DNA from: CAZDSS01 sp964508185
GTDB lineage: Bacteria > Pseudomonadota > Alphaproteobacteria > Sphingomonadales > Govanellaceae
Assembly: GCA_964508185.1 (NCBI GenBank)
Contig: CAZDSS010000079.1
Location: 1-11,668, forward strand
Direction: 5' to 3'
DNA length: 11,668 bases
Position 1 is the stretch's first letter, and every line of letters begins with the position of its first letter. This document shows, one piece after another, positions 6,242-11,668 of this stretch. The position numbers and the translations under genes were made by a program. The notes beneath the pieces were generated by a model, which had not been told where the DNA came from, did not search any database, and saw nothing but the letters and a program-made list of their open reading frames with translations.

Positions 6242-7807
6242 TCACTCCCGGCACATGAAGCGGTTGGCGGCGCGGGCGCAGTCGATCACCCGGTCGCCGC
6301 GCTGGACGCGGTAGCGGAAGCTCGCCGGGTCCTTGTTCAGCGCCTTGTTGAGATCGGCGACCACCTCGATGCGCTCACCGTTGATGTTGAGGATGATGTC
6401 GCCCGGGCGCAGCAGGCGGTAGCGCCGGGCCGGGCTGTCGGACCGGAGGCCGAGCACGATCACCCCGCGCTGCATGGGGTCGAGCTTCAGCTCCTCGGCG
6501 AAGGCCGGGGAGAGGTTCGCGACCTCAACGCCATGGAGGAAATGCTCGCCCTCGAGCACGGTGATGTTGCGCGGCGGATCCTCGGGCGCGGGCCGGACCT
6601 CGAGCTCAAGCGTCATTTCCTTGCCCTTGCGCAGGATGCGCACGGGGATCGTGTTCTTGTCGGTCTTCTCGCTCACCCGCAGGCGGAAGCGGAGCGCCTC
6701 GGGGGTCGAGATCTCGAAGCCGCCCACATGGGTCACGATGTCGCCGACCTTGAGGCCGGCGTTGTCCGCCGGGCCGCCCTTGTAGATCTGGTCGATGAGG
6801 ACGCCGATGGGGCGGTCGAGCCCGAGGGAGCGGGCGACGTCGGAGGTCACCGCCTGGCCCGAGGCGCCGATCCAGGGCCGCACCACCTGCCCGTCGGAGA
6901 GCGCCGCGGCGACGACGGCCCCCACCATGTTGGAGGGGATGGCGAAGCCGATCCCCATATAGCCGCCGGAATTGGAGAAGATCGCCGTATTGACGCCCAC
7001 GAGCTTGCCATCGAGGGTCACGAGCGCGCCGCCCGAATTGCCGGGATTGATGGCGGCGTCGGTCTGGATGAAGAACTGATAGTCGGAGACGCCCACATTG
7101 GTGCGGGCGACCGCCGAGACGATGCCGCTGGTCACCGTCTGGCCGACCCCGAACGGATTGCCGATGGCAAGCACCAGATCCCCCACCTGCAGCTGGTCGG
7201 AATCGCGGAGCTCGAGATAAGGGAGCTTCTCGTCGGGCGCATCGATCCGGATCACCGCAAGATCCGTGCTTTCATCGGTCATGATGACCTTGGCCTCGAA
7301 CTCCCGCCGGTCGGCGAGCGCCACGATGATTTCGTCCGCCCCGCCCACCACATGGTTGTTGGTGACGATGATGCCGTCCTCGCGCACGATGACGCCGGAG
7401 CCGAGGGAGTTCTGCACCCGCTCCCGCGGAATGGCCGGGCCGAAGCTGTCGCCGAAGAAGCGGCGGAAGAACGGGTCGTCGAAGAAGGGCGACAAGGCCC
7501 CCTGCTGCTTCACCACCTTGCGGGTATAGATGTTGACGACGGCGGGCGAGACCTTCTGCGCCACGGGGGCGAAGGACAGCTGGATCTCCTCGCGGCTTTG
7601 CGGCGTCACGCGTTGGACCTGGGTCTCAGGTGCGCTTTGCGGGGCTTGCGCCGGGGCCGGGGCTTCCGCCCCGTTGGGCCCGCTTTCGCCGTCGCCGCCG
7701 CAGGCCGTCGCCATCAGCGCCGCCGCCGCGACCATCGGCAGCAGGCGCCGGAACAGCGCCCGGCCCTTCCGCTCCGTCCCATCCCCAGCTCGGCTGTGAT
7801 CGGTCAT
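6242..7807 (-). CDS. degP: Do-family (DegP/DegQ/HtrA) periplasmic serine protease, probable lipoprotein
   Basis: HtrA proteases degrade or hold misfolded periplasmic proteins. The 521-residue product has a trypsin-like domain with the triad His152 (VTNNHVV), Asp182 (STDLAVIRI) and Ser258 (NPGNSGGA), then PDZ1 at about 310-402 and PDZ2 at about 424-507. The N-terminus carries a charged stretch with Arg20-Arg21, a hydrophobic core, and MATAC ending in Cys36, followed by an Ala/Pro/Gln-rich tether. This fits a lipobox, so membrane anchoring is inferred, although Ala at -3 is less usual than Leu. Two further Cys, 510 and 519, sit at the extreme C-terminus and could form a disulfide. I chose ATG 7807-7805 because of GGAG 9 bases before it; an ATG 29 codons upstream would add a polar leader reaching into the promoter. 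It probably shares a transcript with rarA. The choice among degP, degQ and related names is uncertain. Confidence 0.92.
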   Translation of the reverse strand: MTDHSRAGDGTERKGRALFRRLLPMVAAAALMATACGGDGESGPNGAEAPAPAQAPQSAPETQVQRVTPQSREEIQLSFAPVAQKVSPAVVNIYTRKVVKQQGALSPFFDDPFFRRFFGDSFGPAIPRERVQNSLGSGVIVREDGIIVTNNHVVGGADEIIVALADRREFEAKVIMTDESTDLAVIRIDAPDEKLPYLELRDSDQLQVGDLVLAIGNPFGVGQTVTSGIVSAVARTNVGVSDYQFFIQTDAAINPGNSGGALVTLDGKLVGVNTAIFSNSGGYMGIGFAIPSNMVGAVVAAALSDGQVVRPWIGASGQAVTSDVARSLGLDRPIGVLIDQIYKGGPADNAGLKVGDIVTHVGGFEISTPEALRFRLRVSEKTDKNTIPVRILRKGKEMTLELEVRPAPEDPPRNITVLEGEHFLHGVEVANLSPAFAEELKLDPMQRGVIVLGLRSDSPARRYRLLRPGDIILNINGERIEVVADLNKALNKDPASFRYRVQRGDRVIDCARAANRFMCRE

Positions 7808-7880
7808 ATGGTTTGTCTCCTGTTTCCAGTCCTTGTCCAAACCCTGTGCCCAGCCCTTTCCCCGCTTGCTGAACAGAGCA

Positions 7881-7910
7881 TGTATAGAACGCAAAAAAGG
7901 GCAGCCTCAA
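7881..7910 (-). promoter_or_regulatory. candidate degP promoter overlapping the rplQ terminator
   Basis: On the minus strand, TTGAGG (7910-7905), an 18-base spacer and TATACA (7886-7881) resemble a sigma-70 promoter. The -35 box lies in the loop and first stem bases of the rplQ terminator. A start near 7874 would give a leader of about 66 bases before the degP ATG. No heat-shock sigma-32 type boxes were recognised. Confidence 0.5.
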
Positions 7911-7920
7911 GGCTGCCCTT
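7893..7920 (-). terminator. intrinsic terminator after rplQ
   Basis: Read on the minus strand, AAGGGCAGCC (7920-7911), loop TTGA, and GGCTGCCCTT (7906-7897) form a perfect 10-base-pair stem followed by an unbroken T run to 7893. It starts about 28 bases after the rplQ stop, so it ends the rpsM-rpsK-rpoA-rplQ transcript. Confidence 0.9.
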
Positions 7921-7948
7921 CATCGCGTCGGGATGATGTCTTCGAAGC

Positions 7949-8380
7949 TCAGGCGGCCTCGGCGACGTCGTTCTCGTCATTCTGGGTCGGGCCCGAATCC
8001 TGGCCCTTGGCCGAGGGATCGCGGTCCACGAGCTCGATGATGGCCATTTCGGCGTTGTCGCCATAGCGGAAGCCGGCCTTGATGATCCGGGTGTAACCGC
8101 CGTTGCGGCCCGAATAGCGTTCGGCCAGGGTCGTGAACAGCTTCTCGACGATCGCCTGGTCCGACTGCGGCAGGCGGGCATAGGCCTGACGGCGGGCATG
8201 GAGGCCGCCGCGCTTGCCGAGGGTGATGAGCCGCTCGACGATGGGACGCAGCTCCTTCGCCTTGGGCAGGGTTGTCTTGATCTGTTCGTGTTTGATCAGG
8301 GCCGAGGCCATGTTCTGGAACATGGCTTTCCTGTGCTCTGACGTGCGACCGAGCTTCCGGCCTGCCTTACGATGGCGCAT
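7949..8380 (-). CDS. rplQ: 50S ribosomal protein L17 (bL17)
   Basis: bL17 is a large-subunit protein near the polypeptide exit tunnel. The 143-residue product starts MRHRKAGRKLGRTSEHRKAM, then shows ALIKHEQIKTTLPKAKELRP and, further on, YTRIIKAGFRYGDNAEMAIIELVDR, all standard for the family. The last 25 or so residues form an acidic Asp/Glu/Asn/Ala tail beyond the conserved core, as often seen in Alphaproteobacteria. The ATG follows AGGAG with good spacing. It lies 35 bases after rpoA and is the last gene before the terminator. Confidence 0.98.
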   Translation of the reverse strand: MRHRKAGRKLGRTSEHRKAMFQNMASALIKHEQIKTTLPKAKELRPIVERLITLGKRGGLHARRQAYARLPQSDQAIVEKLFTTLAERYSGRNGGYTRIIKAGFRYGDNAEMAIIELVDRDPSAKGQDSGPTQNDENDVAEAA

Positions 8381-8415
8381 GGTACTTCTCCTGAGGCCTT
8401 GACGCGCTTAGGGCC

Positions 8416-9429
8416 TTAAATTTCCGACTCGAGTTTCTTGGCCAGCTCCTCGATGTTCTCGGGCGGCCAACCGGGCACTTCCATACCGAGGCGCAGGCCC
8501 ATGCTGGCCAGCACTTCCTTGATCTCGTTCAAGGACTTGCGGCCGAAATTGGGCGTCCGCAGCATTTCCGCCTCGGTCTTGCGGACAAGATCACCGATAT
8601 AGATGATGTTGTCGTTCTTCAGGCAGTTGGCCGAACGCACGGAGAGTTCGAGCTCATCCACCTTGCGCAGCAGGTTGCGGTTGAAGCCGAGCTCGTCCGC
8701 CGCCTTTTCCTGGCTTTCCTCACGCGGCTCTTCGAAATTGATGAAGAGCTGAAGCTGATCCTGCAGGATGCGGGCGGCGAAGGCCCCCGCATCTTCCGGG
8801 GTCACCGTGCCGTCGGTCTCGATCTGCATGGTGAGCTTGTCGTAGTCGAGGATCTGCCCTTCGCGGGTGTTCTCGACCTTGTAGCTCACGCGACGCACGG
8901 GGCTGTAGAGAGCGTCCACCGGGATGAGGCCGATGGGGGCGTCTTCCGGGCGGTTGCGGTCGGCCGGGACATAGCCCTTGCCGGTATTCACGGTCATCTC
9001 GATCTTGAGATGGGCGCCTTCGTCGAGCGCGCAGATCACGAGATCGGGATTCAGCACCTCGATGTCGGAGGTGGTGCGAATCTGGCCGGCCTTCACCTCG
9101 CCCGGACCCTCGGCCTCGAGCACGATGCGCTTCGGGCCCTCGCCCTTCATGGAGATCGCGAGCTGCTTGATGTTGAGAACGATGTCCGTCACGTCCTCGC
9201 GCACGCCCGGGATCGACGAGAACTCATGCAACACGCCGTCGATCTGAATCGCCGTGACCGCCGCGCCCTGGAGGGAGGACAGCAGCACCCGACGCAAAGC
9301 ATTGCCCAAGGTCATGCCGAAGCCGCGCTCCAGCGGCTCGGCAATGACGGTCGCCCGGCGCCGGTTTTCGTGCTGGACCACCTCAAGCTTCGACGGCTTG
9401 ATAAGCTCTTGCCAGTTCTTTTGAATCAC
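8416..9429 (-). CDS. rpoA: DNA-directed RNA polymerase subunit alpha
   Basis: The alpha subunit dimerises to start RNA polymerase assembly, and its C-terminal domain contacts upstream promoter DNA and activators. The 337-residue product is normal length. The N-terminal domain (about 1-230) includes ERGFGMTLGNALRRVLLSS, GVLHEFSSIPGVREDVTDI and LNIKQLAISMKGEG. The C-terminal domain (about 253-317) keeps the DNA-contact residues with numbering as in E. coli: Arg265, Asn268, Cys269 and Lys298 in VRSANCL and FGRKSL. The start is a GTG (9429-9427) giving MIQKNWQELIKP, with GAGG upstream. This GTG sits in a perfect inverted repeat listed separately. It is separated from rpsK by 115 bases, long for this operon, and is followed by rplQ after 35 bases. 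Confidence 0.98.
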   Translation of the reverse strand: MIQKNWQELIKPSKLEVVQHENRRRATVIAEPLERGFGMTLGNALRRVLLSSLQGAAVTAIQIDGVLHEFSSIPGVREDVTDIVLNIKQLAISMKGEGPKRIVLEAEGPGEVKAGQIRTTSDIEVLNPDLVICALDEGAHLKIEMTVNTGKGYVPADRNRPEDAPIGLIPVDALYSPVRRVSYKVENTREGQILDYDKLTMQIETDGTVTPEDAGAFAARILQDQLQLFINFEEPREESQEKAADELGFNRNLLRKVDELELSVRSANCLKNDNIIYIGDLVRKTEAEMLRTPNFGRKSLNEIKEVLASMGLRLGMEVPGWPPENIEELAKKLESEI

Positions 9430-9436
9430 GATTCAA
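9421..9436. promoter_or_regulatory. inverted repeat and paired GANTC sites over the rpoA start codon
   Basis: TTGAATC (9421-9427), AC, GATTCAA (9430-9436) is a perfect 7-base-arm dyad. It contains the rpoA GTG start codon and two GANTC sites (9423-9427 and 9430-9434), the motif methylated by CcrM in Alphaproteobacteria. In RNA the arms would leave only a two-base loop, so fewer pairs would form; as DNA it could be an operator or methylation target. Function is inferred. Confidence 0.4.
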
Positions 9437-9454
9437 ACCTCGCGCTATAAACCC

Positions 9455-9526
9455 GGACCCGATGCCGAAGCCCGGCCCCGGGTCCCTGTTGAAAATCTGG
9501 TAAGCCGCGGCATGCATTGCCGCGGC
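9455..9526 (-). promoter_or_regulatory. two potential hairpins in the rpsK-rpoA spacer
   Basis: The 115-base spacer 9430-9544 holds a strong inverted repeat GCCGCGGCA (9504-9512), five-base loop, TGCCGCGGC (9518-9526). A weaker one is GGACCCG (9455-9461) paired with CGGGTCC (9479-9485). Neither is followed by a T run on the coding strand, so neither looks like an intrinsic terminator. They could act as a pause site, an RNA processing site or a site controlling rpoA translation. No promoter was recognised here. Confidence 0.4.
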
Positions 9527-9544
9527 CGGTAGCATTCCCCGCGC

Positions 9545-9934
9545 TCAGACCCGGCGGCGCTTGGGCGGACGGCAGCCGTTATGCGGGATGGGCGACACGT
9601 CGCGGATCGAGGTAATGGTGAAGCCGATGGCCGACAGCGCCCGCAGCGCCGATTCACGACCCGAACCCGGCCCCTTCACTTCCACCTCAAGCGTACGCAT
9701 GCCATGCTCCTGCGCCTTGCGGCCGGCGTCTTCCGCGGCCACCTGGGCGGCATAGGGGGTCGATTTCCGCGAACCCTTGAAGCCCATGGAACCGGCGCTC
9801 GACCAGGAGATCACGTTGCCCTGGGCATCGGCAATGGTCACAATGGTGTTGTTGAAGGTCGCATTCACATGCGCAACACCGCTGGTGATGTTCTTGCGTT
9901 CGCGGCGGCGAATGCGGACAGGTTCTTTGGCCAT
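9545..9934 (-). CDS. rpsK: 30S ribosomal protein S11 (uS11)
   Basis: uS11 sits on the platform of the small subunit near the mRNA exit and helps shape the decoding region. The 129-residue product is full length: a basic N-terminus (RIRRRERKN), then GVAHVNATFNNTIVTIAD, STPYAAQVAAEDAG, VKGPGSGRESALRAL and the C-terminal signature PHNGCRPPKRRRV. The ATG follows AGGAAG. It starts 16 bases after the rpsM stop, so the two are co-transcribed. Confidence 0.98.
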   Translation of the reverse strand: MAKEPVRIRRRERKNITSGVAHVNATFNNTIVTIADAQGNVISWSSAGSMGFKGSRKSTPYAAQVAAEDAGRKAQEHGMRTLEVEVKGPGSGRESALRALSAIGFTITSIRDVSPIPHNGCRPPKRRRV

Positions 9935-9950
9935 CGCTTATCTTCCTAAC

Positions 9951-10374
9951 TTACTTCTTCTTGCCGGCGATCGGCTTGGCTTTGCCCTTGCGGGTGCGCG
10001 CATTGGTATGCGTCCGCTGGCCGCGCACGGGCAGGCCCTTGCGGTGACGCAGGCCGCGATAGGTGCCAAGGTCCATCAGCCGCTTGATGTTCATCGACAC
10101 TTCGCGGCGCAGGTCGCCCTCGACCGTGAGCTTGCCGATCTGGGCGCGCAGCGCTGCGNNNNNNNNNNCCGGTGAGGTCGAAGTCGCGCGCGTGGATCAT
10201 CTCGCGGATCTTGAGGACGTCGGCGTCGCTCAGATCCTGGACCCGGACATCGCCGGAAATGCCGGCCTTCTCGCAGATTTCCTTCGAGAATTTCTGCCCG
10301 ATCCCATGGATGTAGGTGAGCGCCACCTCCAGCCGCTTCTGAGTCGGGATGTTAACGCCAGCTATACGCGCCAC
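9951..10374 (-). CDS. rpsM: 30S ribosomal protein S13 (uS13), interrupted by an N gap
   Basis: uS13 is in the head of the small subunit and contacts the large subunit and P-site tRNA. The N-terminal flank (10374-10169) starts at GTG, with GGAG upstream, as MARIAGVNIPTQKRLEVALTY and gives 68 complete codons ending HARDFDLT. The C-terminal flank (10158-9951) in the correct frame gives AALRAQIGKLTVEGDLRREV, MNIKRLMDLG, GLRHRKGLPVRGQRTHTNARTRKG and ends GKKK with TAA at 9953-9951. Together they make about 137 residues plus gap against about 122 normally. The excess matches a duplicated stretch: KIREMIHARDFDLTG on one side and ALRAQIGKLTVEG on the other cover the same position. The ten N also break the frame, so a naive reading ends at 9946 with a false C-terminus. 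The family is certain; the join is not reliable. Confidence 0.93.
10159..10168. other. assembly gap of 10 N inside rpsM
   Basis: Ten N join two contigs. With 2 leftover bases on one side and 1 on the other, this length shifts the frame, so it is a placeholder. The flanks encode overlapping but different versions of the same S13 region. Confidence 0.95.
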
Positions 10375-10440
10375 GGCCTGTTCTCCAAATCTCTCAAATA
10401 TCGTCCAAAAGCTGTGTCGGGCTCCGTCGCAAGATGCGCG

Positions 10441-10468
10441 ATTATATGGAGTCGCAACCTACAGTCAA
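10441..10468 (-). promoter_or_regulatory. near-consensus sigma-70 promoter of rpsM-rpsK-rpoA-rplQ
   Basis: On the minus strand, TTGACT (10468-10463), a 16-base spacer and TATAAT (10446-10441) make a strong housekeeping promoter, starting 7 bases after the adk stop. The expected start near 10434 gives a leader of about 60 bases before the rpsM GTG. A GANTC site (GAGTC, 10449-10453) lies in the spacer, so CcrM methylation could touch it. It would raise transcription of these four genes above read-through from secY-adk. Confidence 0.8.
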
Positions 10469-10474
10469 CTACGC

Positions 10475-11151
10475 TCATGCCCTGGCTGAGGCATTACGCC
10501 CGTTCGCCAGGCTGGTCAAGACCGCCTCGATCTGGCGGGTCACCTCGTCGATCGCCGCCATCCCGTCCACGGTATGGAGCACGCCCCGCTCCCGGTAGTA
10601 GGGGAGAAGCGGCGCCGTCTGGCGGTGATAGGCCTCGAGCCGCGCCGTCACCGTCTCGGCATTGTCGTCGGCGCGCCGGGTGAACTCGGTCCCGCCGCAG
10701 ACGTCGCAAACACCTTCGACCTTCGGCGGCTGGAACTTCTCATGGTACCCCGCGCCGCACTTGGCGCAGGCGAAGCGGCCCACGATCCGCTCGACGAGGG
10801 CGGCGTCGTTGACCTTCATCTCGATCACGCCGTCGAGGCGGAGGCCCTTGTCTTCCAGCATCCGGTCCAGGGCCTCGGCCTGGGCCGTGGTACGCGGAAA
10901 TCCGTCCAGAATGAAGCCGTTGCGGCAATCCGGCGCCTCGATGCGGTCACTGATGATGCCGATCACCACCTCGTCGGGCACCAGCTGACCCGCATCCATG
11001 TAGGCCTTGGCCTGCTTGCCGACCGGCGTTTCGGCCTTGACCGCCGCGCGCAGCATGTCGCCCGTGGACAACTGGATCATGCCGCGGCTTTCCTGCAGCC
11101 GCTGGGCCTGGGTTCCCTTCCCCGCGCCGGGCGGGCCGAGCAGAATGATGT

Positions 11152-11155
<4 letters not shown>
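10475..11155 (-). CDS. adk: adenylate kinase, long form with zinc-type LID
   Basis: Adenylate kinase interconverts ATP + AMP and 2 ADP in the cytosol. The 226-residue product shows the P-loop GPPGAGKGT (7-15), the AMP-binding STGDMLR (30-36), LDGFPRT (83-89), and a long LID carrying four cysteines, Cys130, Cys133, Cys150 and Cys153, in two C-x2-C pairs. This is the zinc-binding form of the LID, unlike the E. coli enzyme, which uses polar residues there. RRADDNAETVTARLEAYHRQTAPL provides the conserved arginines. The ATG overlaps the secY stop as ATGA and has GGGGG upstream, so it is coupled to secY. The extreme C-terminus (after about 215) is a short, poorly conserved tail. Confidence 0.97.

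Positions 11156-11668
<513 letters not shown>

Noticed and set aside
5858..7936. Plus-strand open frame of 692 codons
   Set aside because: It lies opposite rarA and degP, whose motifs are intact on the minus strand. Its His/Asp/Gly/Val-rich translation shows no family motif, as expected for an antisense frame in GC-rich DNA.
9946..10374. Continuous 142-codon rpsM reading through the N gap
   Set aside because: After the gap this frame gives a non-S13 sequence. The correct S13 C-terminus is in another frame and ends with TAA at 9951.
8416..10374. Loss of rpsD from the alpha operon as a deletion
   Set aside because: Absence of rpsD between rpsK and rpoA is common in Alphaproteobacteria, so it is not an anomaly of this genome.

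Overview
The window is GC-rich and reads as chromosomal housekeeping DNA of an alphaproteobacterium. The pointers are an ATP12-family F1-ATPase assembly factor (Alphaproteobacteria and mitochondria), a rpsM-rpsK-rpoA-rplQ cluster without rpsD, and a Do-type protease gene directly after rplQ. I cannot place it below class. No tRNA, rRNA, CRISPR array, insertion sequence or phage gene is visible, and no stretch over 300 bases lacks a gene.

Layout, right to left along the minus strand: the end of secY overlaps adk. A near-consensus promoter then drives rpsM, rpsK, rpoA and rplQ, closed by an intrinsic terminator. A promoter overlapping that terminator can start degP (Do-family periplasmic protease) and rarA (AAA+ replication-fork ATPase). 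Next comes a cassette joined by 4-base start/stop overlaps: crcB (fluoride channel), rluC (23S rRNA pseudouridine synthase), a HAD phosphatase and ATP12. The only plus-strand gene is a lipoprotein with a coiled coil and a SPOR-like domain. It converges on ATP12 with 3 bases between stop codons and diverges from pepN (aminopeptidase N), which runs off the left edge.

The scaffold contains two runs of 10 N, inside rluC and inside rpsM. In both, the two flanks encode the same part of the protein with different sequence. In rluC the catalytic HRLDKDTSG motif appears on both sides, next to a 29-base exact repeat. In rpsM the segment around residues 55-69 appears twice and the frame is lost. The simplest reading is that 1-3954, 3965-10158 and 10169-11668 are separate contigs, possibly from related but different genomes, joined at conserved genes. 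Gene order across the gaps looks like ordinary alphaproteobacterial synteny, but the two gap-spanning genes should not be taken as real full-length sequences.

I did not find a novel system. The points most worth a second look are the gap anomalies, a dyad with two GANTC sites around the rpoA start codon, the overlapping terminator and promoter between rplQ and degP, and the SPOR lipoprotein.
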